A stretch of DNA of 64,000 nucleotides. It comes from Paenibacillus silagei. GTDB lineage: Bacteria; Bacillota; Bacilli; Paenibacillales; Paenibacillaceae. The number at the start of each line of letters is the position of its first letter. Position 1 is the first letter of the stretch. Positions 47,100 through 55,850 of the stretch are shown here, piece after piece. The stretch is from positions 186,001-250,000 of the forward strand of contig NZ_JAGGLV010000007.1 of NCBI RefSeq assembly GCF_017874735.1, given 5' to 3'. Made by a program: the position numbers and the translations under genes. The notes below the pieces were generated by a model. It did no database searches. It saw only the letters and a program-made list of their open reading frames with translations, and was not told where the DNA came from.

Positions 47100-47118
47100 C
47101 GGGTCTTTCCCGTATAAT
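47090..47118 (+). promoter_or_regulatory. Promoter of the 86-residue protein gene
   Basis: TTGGGT (47090-47095), a 17-base spacer and TATAAT (47113-47118). A leader of about 75 bases leads to the TTG at 47199. Confidence 0.55.
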
Positions 47119-47198
47119 AGTAGACGTTACGCCTGATGTGACATCAGAGCTTCACCCTGGCGTATGAACTCTAGCTTCAGGAAGGGAATGAAGAAACG

Positions 47199-47459
47199 TT
47201 GACTTATACGAAACTGTTGGAACGAAGAGGCGAAATTCTCAAGCGAACCGTGGAAACCTGGATCATGAAAGAGAATCGTGACGGACTGGACCGTCAAGAA
47301 GCCCATATCTACAGGAATATGGTCAAAGAGCTTCATCAGAACGAGCAGGAACTGAATGTGGCACGTGTGGAGGAACTGGATAAGAGCACGGATTCGGACA
47401 CAGAAGGAGCAGCTTCAACAGCTTCAGTCCAGAGAGAGCTTGTATCGCAGGGTGTGTGA
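47199..47459 (+). CDS. Small charged cytoplasmic protein, unknown function
   Basis: The 86-residue protein starts at TTG 47199, preceded by AAGGGA at a somewhat long distance. It is highly charged, with a predicted coiled-coil-like N-terminal half (LLERRGEILKRTVETWIMKE, then EAHIYRNMVKELHQNEQELN) and a low-complexity acidic/Ser/Thr tail. I recognise no family. It has its own promoter and a strong terminator after it, so it is a real single-gene unit. Function unknown. Confidence 0.5.
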   Translation: MTYTKLLERRGEILKRTVETWIMKENRDGLDRQEAHIYRNMVKELHQNEQELNVARVEELDKSTDSDTEGAASTASVQRELVSQGV

Positions 47460-47504
47460 AACCGATAGCCTATGAAGCTGTCTCACTAAATAATATTACA
47501 ATGG

Positions 47505-47549
47505 AAAAAGCCGCCCGGCTTCGCTTGATGCGAAGGAAGGGCGGCTTTT
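47505..47549 (+). terminator. Terminator after the small charged protein gene
   Basis: AAAAGCCGCCC pairs with GGGCGGCTTTT around a loop; a second inner stem (CTTCGC/GCGAAG) stacks on it. The A/T ends suit both strands, so it can also end the convergent gene at 47577. Confidence 0.88.
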
Positions 47550-47576
47550 GGATGTCTTATACTAATGTTCGTAATC

Positions 47577-48476
47577 CTACAACCTCACAACCCGCCGATA
47601 CACCAGGCAATCCAGCAGATCCTCCCATGTAAGCTCGCTCTCATAAGGATCGCGGAAAGCGGTCGCCGTTGGGAGATACCCTAGAGCAACACCGTGGCCG
47701 CCGTGCAGATTGCAGCCGCCGTCGCCGCCTTTGCCAGTTATGCCGTCCGGCGTGAGGACCAGCTCCTTTTTGTAAGGATCGCCGGGGAAGCATAGGCCGA
47801 ACGCATTCGGCAGCTCCAGCGGATACGGGTCCTCAGCATTAGCCACACTTGAACCGGGCACATGTCTGAGCCGCATGGTTTCGTCAATCTCGTCGCCCCA
47901 CGGGAACAGCGTTCGTGCACCTGCGCCGTACAGATACTCCCATTCGTCCTCAGTCGGCAGGGTGAAGCCCTCCGGCAGCTCCGACTCGCACCATTCTTCG
48001 AACGATTCGCTGTCGTCGAACAGGAACACTACGATCTGTTCCCCGTCCCGTTCGAGCCGGAAATACTGGGAGTACTCATAGCTGGTGTGCGGCCCCTGAC
48101 GGAACTCTTCGATAGCTTCGAGCACATCCTCATCTTCTTCCGGGCCCAGCCGGTCCAGCGGACATTCGTACCAGCCTGCCGAAGCAGGCTGGCGCTGCAC
48201 GAGCAATGGCCCGATCACAGCTTCGCGGACGGGAGACATCTCGGCATACATATGTACCTCTGAGCGGCCCAGGGTCACCGTGTCGCCCGGCACGTACACG
48301 TATTCACTGCCCTCATATACGAAGACACCCGTTTCTATGGACTGGCCGTAACGTTCGAACCTCTCTAACCGCAGCCACTTGAAGCCAGCTGGCAGCTGTT
48401 TAAGCACTCCCTGCATCGCGTGCCTTTTCTCATCAACCGTTAATTGCCCCCATGCGGCACGTTTCCATGCTTCCAT
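47577..48476 (-). CDS. Formylglycine-generating-enzyme-like (SUMF1 family) protein
   Basis: The 299-residue protein carries FGE/SUMF1 fold signatures: LPTEDEWEYLYGAGA followed by FPWGDE (about 195-215), LPNAFGLCF (about 235-245) and a C-terminal TATAFRDPYE segment followed by a YRRVVRL end. The family includes enzymes that oxidise Cys to formylglycine and others such as EgtB and PvdO. The usual catalytic cysteine pair near the C-terminus is not evident here (only CNLHGG-type Cys), so the activity is uncertain. The N-terminal 180 residues are acidic and unassigned. ATG 48476 follows GGAGGAGA. It is cytoplasmic and stands alone. Confidence 0.7.
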   Translation of the reverse strand: MEAWKRAAWGQLTVDEKRHAMQGVLKQLPAGFKWLRLERFERYGQSIETGVFVYEGSEYVYVPGDTVTLGRSEVHMYAEMSPVREAVIGPLLVQRQPASAGWYECPLDRLGPEEDEDVLEAIEEFRQGPHTSYEYSQYFRLERDGEQIVVFLFDDSESFEEWCESELPEGFTLPTEDEWEYLYGAGARTLFPWGDEIDETMRLRHVPGSSVANAEDPYPLELPNAFGLCFPGDPYKKELVLTPDGITGKGGDGGCNLHGGHGVALGYLPTATAFRDPYESELTWEDLLDCLVYRRVVRL

Positions 48477-48681
48477 GTCATACTCTCCTCCCGGGAATTG
48501 GCATTGTCAGCCTGTTTACTGTCATTGTAATGGACAGCCCGAGTTACTGGCAAACGCGCCGGGAATGCGGCCGGACACACCGGTTAGATAGCATCCATTT
48601 ATAACCTGTCCTTATTGTCTAGGTGGTCATATAATAATTCAGGTTGGAACATTAATACATAGTAAAAGAGGGATAGGAGTT

Positions 48682-49950
48682 ATGAATTCAAAACGATTGA
48701 AATTTTTCACCGCAGGCTTTGCGCTATTACTGGCGGCACAGGTACTGCTTCCTGGACGCTCATCGGCGGCAAAAGTCATGGAACAGCTCCCGAAGCCGGA
48801 ATGGAGCTATACGCTGCCGGATGGCATTACCTTCTGGGGCACTATAGACACCTTACAGAGTAAGAATCGGATGTTCATTCCGCTGGTCAAGACCGTAACC
48901 GTATCCCCTTCCAAGACGAAGTCTTCGGGCATGTTGTACGCATCCATTGACCGCATTAACGGTTCTGCCAACTGGGTATATGACTATTCGGACATGGCCA
49001 ACGACAAGCCGTTTACTGCTAATGGTTTTTATTCTGCCAGTAACGGCTACAGCTATTTCTATAAAATGTGGGGCGGCAAACCCTATGATCTTACCGTTGT
49101 TGATCCGAACGGCAAACGGAAATGGACCAAAACCATAACCGGGTCCTACTCGCCGGTGGTGTTGGATAACGGAAATATTGTGATTCGAACCTTGGTTAGC
49201 GGCAATGGAGCTTCTCGTGGTATTACCGAGTACAGTCAGGACGGGAAGCAGGTACGCAAGCTTAAGCTGACCGGCAAATGGGCCTCAGGGGTGATTGATG
49301 TGCTGCCGAACGGCTATGTGGTACATAAGGAGCTGGATACAAACAGAGTCAGCGTATACCGGAGTCTGGATGCTCTGACGAAACCGCTGGCTGCCTACAC
49401 CGCTCCCAAAGCAGTTAAATATCCTGATTTCCAGGTGTATCCGCTTCGCGGCGGTTCGTTCCTGATTAAGATGAGCAGTAGCGATACCTGGCTGTTATTC
49501 GGCTATGACGCTAACGGCACCAAGAAGTGGGTGCGTCCTGTGAACAAGATGGATCGGATCAATACGACCGGCAACAACTATCTGATCCAGAGCGACAACG
49601 TCTACAAATTGTACAGCAAAGACAACCAATTACTCGGCAAGCAGCAGATCGGTGAAGCCGGGGACCGCGAATGGTACTGCCGGATAACACCATCGGGCGA
49701 GATTACGGTCGAGAAGCAGTACCAATGGCAGGAGCGTCCGGCTGTTGTTGATCCTGAGACCTTTGAGGGGGATATTGCCAAGGAGGATTTCTATGTGCTG
49801 GACCCGGCGAACCTGCAGATCAAATATCATCTCTCCACAAGCTGGCACGACTACGAAACCGGGCATAATTACATTTATGCGGGAGATGGGGAGCTGTACA
49901 TTACGCGGAGCTATGCGCCTAAGACGATTACCAAGTACATGTTAAAATAG
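48682..49950 (+). CDS. Secreted protein with predicted beta-propeller-like repeats
   Basis: The 422-residue protein has a signal peptide (about 1-30) and a Trp/Gly/Asp-rich body. It contains repeated short blocks (DPNGKRKWTKTITG, YSQDGKQVRKLKLTGK, YDANGTKKWVRPVNK) that resemble the PQQ-like/beta-propeller motif in which a polar turn is followed by KxW. Such proteins are often surface or periplasmic sensors. I do not recognise a named family. ATG 48682 follows GGGATAGGAG. It is monocistronic with a strong terminator. A 13-residue stretch near its N-terminus is echoed in non-coding DNA at 52286. Confidence 0.65.
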   Translation: MNSKRLKFFTAGFALLLAAQVLLPGRSSAAKVMEQLPKPEWSYTLPDGITFWGTIDTLQSKNRMFIPLVKTVTVSPSKTKSSGMLYASIDRINGSANWVYDYSDMANDKPFTANGFYSASNGYSYFYKMWGGKPYDLTVVDPNGKRKWTKTITGSYSPVVLDNGNIVIRTLVSGNGASRGITEYSQDGKQVRKLKLTGKWASGVIDVLPNGYVVHKELDTNRVSVYRSLDALTKPLAAYTAPKAVKYPDFQVYPLRGGSFLIKMSSSDTWLLFGYDANGTKKWVRPVNKMDRINTTGNNYLIQSDNVYKLYSKDNQLLGKQQIGEAGDREWYCRITPSGEITVEKQYQWQERPAVVDPETFEGDIAKEDFYVLDPANLQIKYHLSTSWHDYETGHNYIYAGDGELYITRSYAPKTITKYMLK

Positions 49951-49980
49951 CACCGAACCAGGCTTAGACCTCCGCATGAC

Positions 49981-50021
49981 AAAAAGATCGCCAAGTGAAT
50001 CTCTTACTTGGCGATCTTTTT
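49981..50021. terminator. Two-way terminator between convergent genes
   Basis: AAAAAGATCGCCAAGT pairs perfectly with ACTTGGCGATCTTTTT, one of the strongest in the window. Confidence 0.92.
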
Positions 50022-50031
50022 GCATACCCCG

Positions 50032-52092
50032 TTACTCCAGCTTGAACTGCCGCAGTTCTTCCTCCAGCCTCTGTGAGATTTCGCTCAGCTCTCTGGACAG
50101 TTCAGCTACCTGCTCAATACTGCCGAGCTGCTCCTGTGTATTGGCACTTACCTCTTCAGTGGAGGCAGAATTCTCCTCGGTCGTCGAAGATATGACCTCA
50201 ATCGCCTGCAGAATCTCATCCTTGTGCTTGTGGACAATCGAGGTGTTATTGCTGATCTGCAGCATCCGTACCTTCAGCTCCTCCAGGTCACTGTTCAAGC
50301 TGAAGAAGACCTGCTTCGCATTCTCGACAGATTTGGCATTCTCCTCCGCAATCGTAAGGCCAAGAGTAGTGTGTTCTACGGATAGGCTTGTTTTTTCCTC
50401 AATGGCGCTGACCTTCTTGTAGATTTCTTCAGTAGCCCGGGCTGTTTGCTCGGCAAGCTTACGCACCTCACCAGCTACCACCGCGAAGCCTCTGCCATGT
50501 TCACCTGCCCGTGCCGCTTCAATGGAAGCATTAAGGGCGAGCAGATTGGTCTGTGTCGCTATTTGATTCACTGTGCCTACGATACCCGAAATCTCATGAC
50601 GGCTCAGATCAATATCCTCAATGAGCGATGACATCGCTTGTGTAGATCTGTGATTGTCTTCTGCAGCTTTGGAGAGTTGCTCCACCAAGTCAAGACCGGA
50701 ACTGCTGAGCTCTGCTGAGGTCTGTACCATGGTTCCTACAGTCTGGGCATCACTGGTGATTTCGTCAATTTGATCGGATAATGCACCGGTTTTGTGGAGA
50801 ATGCTCTCGGATTCAGCGGACTGGTAGTTGGTAGCATTCGCAATTTCATTAATGGCCGTAGCCGTTTCGTTCATGGTTATCGCGGTTTTGGTAGAGATGG
50901 CTTGCAGGTTCTGGGAGGATTGGGTCAGCACCTGAGTCGTATTATGGATCACCTGAATCATGCCCTGAATCTTCTGGACCATGCCCGCAATGCCATGAGC
51001 AATCTGTCCGATTTCATTGCGAGAGGCATCATTGAGCTGAACCGTCAGGTCTCCGTCTGCAATCCGTTGGATAGCGGCCAGCAGTTTTGGAATGGAGCGT
51101 AACAGGTAGCGCAGTGTGAGATAACAGATGAACACCAGGACCAAAGCGGCAACAGCAAAACCGGTGATGGTCGTCCGGGTGAAGGACGTCAGCTCGCTAA
51201 GCGCCTCTTGCCGGGTAATGGTTAAGCCTACAGACCATCCGGTATCCTTGCTGGTGGCATAGCCGATATAACGGGGGTTGCCATTATCATCAATGAGCGA
51301 TACGCCGGATTCGCCGTTAATCATTTTTTTGCCGATTGCCCCGAGATCGCCCGGACTCTCTGTAATTTTCTCCTTCAGTACTTTGGCCTTATCCGGGTGA
51401 TAGAGAATGTCGCCTGAGCGGGTAGCCAGAATGGAGAACCCGGTGCTTCCCAAGGAATAGCTCTGCATGATTTGCGGGATGTCATCGAAGGCAATATCTG
51501 CGGCAATGAAGCCGATCATTTGGCTGCTCTCATTCAGAATCGGATAGAAAATGCCCATCAGCATTTTGCCGCTAATGACGTCGGCGTAAGGTTCAGAATA
51601 GTAGAGACCCTTGGATTCGGATACAGGCTTGAAGTAGGGGCGGGCGCGGATATCAAAGTCCGATTTAGAGGTCAGACCGTCATTTTGGAGGAAATATCCC
51701 TTCCCGGATAACCCGGCCACCCAGGCATCGGCGAAGGAGGGCTCAGACTTTACAATGTCCGCCAGTGTGGCGAGTGCTTCTGCGGCGTGGGGGGAAGTGG
51801 TGATTTGATCTGCTGTTGTGCTCTCAATATATTTTTGGAAAATCGAGTTGGTGGACATTTGTTTGACCAGTGAGCCCTTCTCCTTGAACAGAGCATCGAA
51901 CTGGCTGACAATTCCCTGCGTTTTGGTCATCAGCATCGACTCTTGCTGGCTTATTAGAATGCTTCGGGTGCTGGAATAGAAGAAGGTACCCAGAATCGAG
52001 AAGACGACAAGAATAATGACTAGCAGCACAATGGCCAATGTGTTGGCAATGCTGGTGGAACGGACTGGCCGTTTTTGAATTAGCTGTGACAT
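50032..52092 (-). CDS. Methyl-accepting chemotaxis protein (Cache sensor)
   Basis: The 686-residue chemoreceptor has a first membrane helix (about 17-40), a large extracellular Cache-type domain (about 45-290, with DIRARPYFK and [20 protein letters not shown]), a second helix (about 305-330), a HAMP domain and a cytoplasmic signalling domain (about 400-686). The hairpin core is [24 protein letters not shown] followed by [15 protein letters not shown], which binds CheA/CheW. Several Glu/Gln pairs in the helical parts are candidate methylation sites. The ligand is unknown. ATG 52092 follows GGGAGATG. Confidence 0.95.
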   Translation of the reverse strand: MSQLIQKRPVRSTSIANTLAIVLLVIILVVFSILGTFFYSSTRSILISQQESMLMTKTQGIVSQFDALFKEKGSLVKQMSTNSIFQKYIESTTADQITTSPHAAEALATLADIVKSEPSFADAWVAGLSGKGYFLQNDGLTSKSDFDIRARPYFKPVSESKGLYYSEPYADVISGKMLMGIFYPILNESSQMIGFIAADIAFDDIPQIMQSYSLGSTGFSILATRSGDILYHPDKAKVLKEKITESPGDLGAIGKKMINGESGVSLIDDNGNPRYIGYATSKDTGWSVGLTITRQEALSELTSFTRTTITGFAVAALVLVFICYLTLRYLLRSIPKLLAAIQRIADGDLTVQLNDASRNEIGQIAHGIAGMVQKIQGMIQVIHNTTQVLTQSSQNLQAISTKTAITMNETATAINEIANATNYQSAESESILHKTGALSDQIDEITSDAQTVGTMVQTSAELSSSGLDLVEQLSKAAEDNHRSTQAMSSLIEDIDLSRHEISGIVGTVNQIATQTNLLALNASIEAARAGEHGRGFAVVAGEVRKLAEQTARATEEIYKKVSAIEEKTSLSVEHTTLGLTIAEENAKSVENAKQVFFSLNSDLEELKVRMLQISNNTSIVHKHKDEILQAIEVISSTTEENSASTEEVSANTQEQLGSIEQVAELSRELSEISQRLEEELRQFKLE

Positions 52093-52186
52093 AGGTCATC
52101 TCCCGGATATGTATTAGAGCGAAAGCTCTTAAATAATATGTCGGAATATGGCGGATATTCTTGTAGAGTGAAGTATGTTAATTTGC

Positions 52187-52222
52187 ATAAAAAACCCGGA
52201 TGGGAAAATATCCCGGTCCGGT
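52187..52222 (-). terminator. Terminator for the FhuF-like gene (minus strand)
   Basis: On the minus strand ACCGGA pairs with TCCGGGT and GGGA with TCCC, then TTTTTTA follows. It lies about 100 bases after the FhuF-like stop at 52322. Confidence 0.65.
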
Positions 52223-52321
52223 AGCCGCTTGAAGGGTGGCAGACATTGATTTGAGTTGAATAGGGTGTAGCCTTCTGGCTGCTTGTAGCTCCATTCCGGC
52301 TCGGGCAGCAGAGTTCTCAGC

Positions 52322-53089
52322 TTATAATTCTCCGGGTACTGCGGGAAGGATAGGACAACTGCTACAGTAGGAATGATCCGCTCTGAGCTTATAGGCCAGA
52401 CAGCAGGTAGCCTTAACAGATATCGTATCATGCGGAGGGTGGGGGTCCGTCCGGAACTTGGGGGTAACGCGAAACGGATTGCTGCGAAGTCCGAATACCT
52501 CCGGCGTCAGCTCCCAGTGTGCAGCTTGGAATTGCCCGTGGATCTGGGTGCGGCTGCACTCACTGGGAGCGTCAAGACCATCCTCTTCGATAAAAGTATA
52601 CAACTGATTATAGACATGCTTCCACAGCATCACCGCTTTGGTCTGTGAAGCCTCGGCAAGCGCGTCAATAACCGGTCTGACAACACTGCTGTAGAACATG
52701 CCGAGCTCGCCGGATAATTCTTTTCCATCTCCATCCTGGTCATAGGTCCCGTTCCCCTGATCGTGGATAAAAAAGGCGAATTCGGGGTAGCCCTCCGTGC
52801 GAATGAGCTGCACAGACAGGTTATTCAGTCGCAAGGCATGAGCCAGCGGGTCTGCGGCTGTGAGCAGTGCGTATTTGACTCCGCAGATCCCGGCGATCCA
52901 TGTGCAGAAGATGGCTGCCGCTATACGTTTATCCTCAGTCCCAAGCATGGAAGCATAAGTGGTAAGCAGATGCTCAGCATGTGCGGGCATACATAATTCG
53001 GTCAGTCGTAAAGTAACCACTGCGTTCTCAATAGCTTCGGGGGAGATGAAGTAACGTTCAGCCCCCTGGAGCTCGCCAGTGTTGCCCAT
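52322..53089 (-). CDS. FhuF-like ferric-siderophore reductase
   Basis: The product (255 residues from ATG 53089) resembles FhuF-type proteins with a C-terminal [2Fe-2S] site. The C-terminus reads CCLAYKLRADHSYCSSCPIL, giving the CCx10CxxC cysteine pattern of FhuF. FhuF reduces iron in siderophores so that it can be released. Its gene follows the siderophore-binding lipoprotein by 13 bases on the same strand, so the two form a Fur-controlled operon. AAGGGGGA precedes the ATG; the frame extends further to 53149 but that part overlaps the lipoprotein gene. Confidence 0.88.
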   Translation of the reverse strand: MGNTGELQGAERYFISPEAIENAVVTLRLTELCMPAHAEHLLTTYASMLGTEDKRIAAAIFCTWIAGICGVKYALLTAADPLAHALRLNNLSVQLIRTEGYPEFAFFIHDQGNGTYDQDGDGKELSGELGMFYSSVVRPVIDALAEASQTKAVMLWKHVYNQLYTFIEEDGLDAPSECSRTQIHGQFQAAHWELTPEVFGLRSNPFRVTPKFRTDPHPPHDTISVKATCCLAYKLRADHSYCSSCPILPAVPGEL

Positions 53090-53102
53090 CTGAAGTCCCC
53101 CT

Positions 53103-54065
53103 TTATTTGGAGTTGCCTTCAAAGGCCTGAAGCACCGCATCCACCGCATAACGGTTAGCCAGAGGAGACATCCCCAGGTTGAACCAATCCTTGCCGGCCA
53201 TGGTGTAGACCTGGTTCTTTTTGACCGCCGTCATGTTCTTCCATAATGGACTCTTCAGCAGATCCTCATAGGTTTTCTTCACCCCGGCATCGTCCTCGTT
53301 ATTCAACTGAAGGAAGATGTGATCGGGATTATACTCCGGCAGCTTCTCCAGCGAGATGGATAAGGAAGGATCTTTAGTCGGGAAATTCGGGATCATCTCC
53401 AGCCCAAGCGTAGTGTGAAGGAATTTTCCGCGGTCAATTTGATCCCCGTAAAGAACGAAGCTGCCCGGCATGACCATCATGTACATCACCGTTTCATTAC
53501 CCACCAGATCATCCAGCTTCTGCTTGGCTTCTGCCTCCTGAGCCTCCAGATCCTTAATTACCTTCTCTGCAAGCTCCGTCTTGCCGAGTACCCCGGCGAT
53601 ATCCTTCAGCTCATCCCGCCAGTCATCGCGCTGCGGCAGCAGAACCGTCGGAGCGATCCCCGACAACTGGTCATAATCCTTAGCCGACCACCATGTAGGG
53701 GCGAGGATCAGATCAGGATTGGCAGAGAGAATCATTTCAAAATTCGGAGTTTGGGCTATACCCATCTTCAGCGTATCCTTGAAGGGCTCCTCTAGATAAG
53801 TCGGGAACTCCTCCTGGTAGTTCTGTACAGCAACGGGCGTAACCCCCAGGGCCTGCAGGAATTCCGGGTAGACCACAGACAATCCAATCACTCTGGCCGG
53901 GTGGGCGGGGATTTTGATCTCGCCTTTCTCACTGCCTACTACCCGGGAATCTGCTTCAGCGTCTGCGGCCACCTTGGCCTGTTCACTGTTGTTGGAGCAA
54001 GCCGTCATGACCAATGTTAATACTATCGCCATGCAGAACACCATTCTTTGTCTCATCTGTCGCAT
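53103..54065 (-). CDS. Iron-siderophore substrate-binding lipoprotein
   Basis: The 320-residue protein has a lipoprotein signal (LVMTAC, C23) and a TroA-type siderophore-binding fold with VIGLSVVYPEFLQALGVTPVAV, NPDLILAPTWW and the closing AVKKNQVYTMAGKDWF region, as in FhuD/YxeB-like proteins. It captures a ferric siderophore at the cell surface and hands it to an importer encoded elsewhere. The FhuF-like reductase is encoded downstream. A Fur box lies 49 bases upstream. The Btr-like regulator upstream on the same strand probably activates it. Confidence 0.93.
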   Translation of the reverse strand: MRQMRQRMVFCMAIVLTLVMTACSNNSEQAKVAADAEADSRVVGSEKGEIKIPAHPARVIGLSVVYPEFLQALGVTPVAVQNYQEEFPTYLEEPFKDTLKMGIAQTPNFEMILSANPDLILAPTWWSAKDYDQLSGIAPTVLLPQRDDWRDELKDIAGVLGKTELAEKVIKDLEAQEAEAKQKLDDLVGNETVMYMMVMPGSFVLYGDQIDRGKFLHTTLGLEMIPNFPTKDPSLSISLEKLPEYNPDHIFLQLNNEDDAGVKKTYEDLLKSPLWKNMTAVKKNQVYTMAGKDWFNLGMSPLANRYAVDAVLQAFEGNSK

Positions 54066-54113
54066 ATCTTCACTAACCTCCTGAGTATCAATACCTGTCT
54101 TCCCACCTGAGAG

Positions 54114-54128
54114 TGAGAATCAATATCA
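54114..54128. promoter_or_regulatory. Fur box upstream of the siderophore-binding operon
   Basis: TGAGAATCAATATCA matches 13 of 15 positions of the 7-1-7 Fur consensus TGATAATNATTATCA. It lies 49 bases before the start of the lipoprotein gene at 54065, in the promoter region. Confidence 0.78.
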
Positions 54129-54185
54129 CTGTTAGGAGTATAAAACAATCCGTGCGATTCGACTATTGACTATCACGCCAATATT

Positions 54186-55832
54186 TCATGTCCGATTACG
54201 CCAGAGTGTCAGCGCGGAGTCAAGAACCAGCTCTTGGGTGAACGAGTTATACTCTGTCCAAGGGTAGGAAGGGAGGTGCCCGATACGCGAAAACCCTGCG
54301 GGATCAGGGGGCAGCAAGGACTCTCTGTCCCGGAACGCAGACCAGACGGCCTGCGAAGCCGCATCCTCATCCACAATGAACAGCAGCTTGTCCGCATCTG
54401 CCGACCACAACTCCTCCGGGGTTATTGTCTGATTGCTCAGCCTACGGTCCACAATGGACGCCTGAATGAAATGCAGATCATCATAGAATACCTCAGCTAA
54501 GCTTCCCGTAGATAGCACGGTAATGGACTGCCCGGATATGCGGGCAAGGAGCAGCTTGTTCATGGCTGGTTCTTGACCCAATTGTGCCCGGATGCTCTTG
54601 GCCTTGCGCTCATAGTTGTTCAGCCAAGCTGCTGCTTCCGGCGCCCTGCCCACGCATTCTCCAATGAAGTGTAATTGCGTGCGCCAATCCGTCTGAAGCG
54701 AAGACACAAGGAACGTGGGCGCAATTTCCTGGAGCTGCGGAAGCATCCTCCGGCTTACCGATGTCTCCAGCCCGAGAATGTAATCAGGACGAAGAACGGT
54801 AAGCTGCTCTAGCCGTAGAGTATCCTCCCGGGCAAGCGGCAGAACCGCATCTGTCTCATATTTACGGCGGTAATATTCTGTCCAGGGATGGTCAGCCGGT
54901 GCGGCGCAGGGAATAATATTCAGCGTAAGCAACGCCCCAATGAGGCTGCCGTGACAAACTGCGATTTTGAGCTTGGCATTGCGCATGAAGGTGGCCGGAG
55001 CTACACCGGTAATTTGCTTGAACTTGCGCCGGAAGTAAGGAACATCCTTGTAACCGACATAAGCGGCGATATCCTTTAATTCATAATTCGAATGCGGAAG
55101 CATAAGACTTCTTGCTTGTCTGATCCGGTATTCGGTCAGGTATTCGATGGCACTAAGACCATATTTGTGCTTGAACAGCCGGATGAAATGCCTTACGCTA
55201 ATGCCTGCCTCGCCCGCCAGCAGGGTGATCGAAAGCTCTTCACGGTAATGCTGCTCTATATAGGCCTTGACCCGTTCCATAATCGTATCGGTATCGTCTG
55301 GCTTGGACTGCCTGGCATCGCTGAGCAGACTGTACAGCAGCTCATAGAATCTGCTCTGGGCAAGCAGCTGCTGTAAGGGGTCTGTACTGCCAAGGGAAGC
55401 GGTGATAGCCTCACAGTGTTTGCTGTATGTAACAGTTGAAGACATCCCTGTTTCTCCTTCCAGGGAGAAGGGAAGCTGGGGCTCCGTTGAGCTTATCCGG
55501 CCCGGTTGTACAGGCAGATTCCGCTGGCTAAATACATCAAACCGCAAAATGTATATATTCGGTTCGTCTGAACCGTCCAGGCAGGCTTCGATTAATTGCC
55601 CCGGCAGGCAGACAAAGGCAGCTCCCGCTCTGAGTTCGCCATACTTGCCGTCCACAGTGATCCAGCCCCGGCCCGAAACTGGAATCAGGAGCAGATGCGA
55701 TTCAAGGAATTGCAGTCGGAGTGAACACCCTCCCGTGAGACTGCTGTTCTGCTCGCTGCTCCGAAGCCTGAACCACATCTGATCAAGCTGTCCGAAGGCT
55801 CCCGCAGGAGGATTTCCGTTGTTGTTATTCAT
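54186..55832 (-). CDS. AraC-family regulator with cytoplasmic siderophore-binding-like domain (Btr-like)
   Basis: The product (548 residues from ATG 55832) has an N-terminal cupin-like domain (about 35-120), an AraC DNA-binding domain (about 187-288) and a C-terminal periplasmic-binding-like domain (about 290-548) without signal or membrane segment. This matches Bacillus Btr, which binds bacillibactin in the cytoplasm and activates siderophore uptake genes. Here it faces a Fur-controlled siderophore-binding lipoprotein and FhuF-like gene, its likely targets. AAGGGGG precedes ATG 55832. It starts 18 bases after the broken regulator gene, so the two could be cotranscribed. Confidence 0.9.
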   Translation of the reverse strand: MNNNNGNPPAGAFGQLDQMWFRLRSSEQNSSLTGGCSLRLQFLESHLLLIPVSGRGWITVDGKYGELRAGAAFVCLPGQLIEACLDGSDEPNIYILRFDVFSQRNLPVQPGRISSTEPQLPFSLEGETGMSSTVTYSKHCEAITASLGSTDPLQQLLAQSRFYELLYSLLSDARQSKPDDTDTIMERVKAYIEQHYREELSITLLAGEAGISVRHFIRLFKHKYGLSAIEYLTEYRIRQARSLMLPHSNYELKDIAAYVGYKDVPYFRRKFKQITGVAPATFMRNAKLKIAVCHGSLIGALLTLNIIPCAAPADHPWTEYYRRKYETDAVLPLAREDTLRLEQLTVLRPDYILGLETSVSRRMLPQLQEIAPTFLVSSLQTDWRTQLHFIGECVGRAPEAAAWLNNYERKAKSIRAQLGQEPAMNKLLLARISGQSITVLSTGSLAEVFYDDLHFIQASIVDRRLSNQTITPEELWSADADKLLFIVDEDAASQAVWSAFRDRESLLPPDPAGFSRIGHLPSYPWTEYNSFTQELVLDSALTLWRNRT

Positions 55833-55850
55833 TCTTCGCACCCCCTTCCG

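Noticed and set aside
52129..52431. 100-residue minus-strand frame after the fhuF-like gene
   Set aside because: It overlaps the end of the fhuF-like gene, spans its terminator and has no start signal; only a short similarity to another gene is worth noting.
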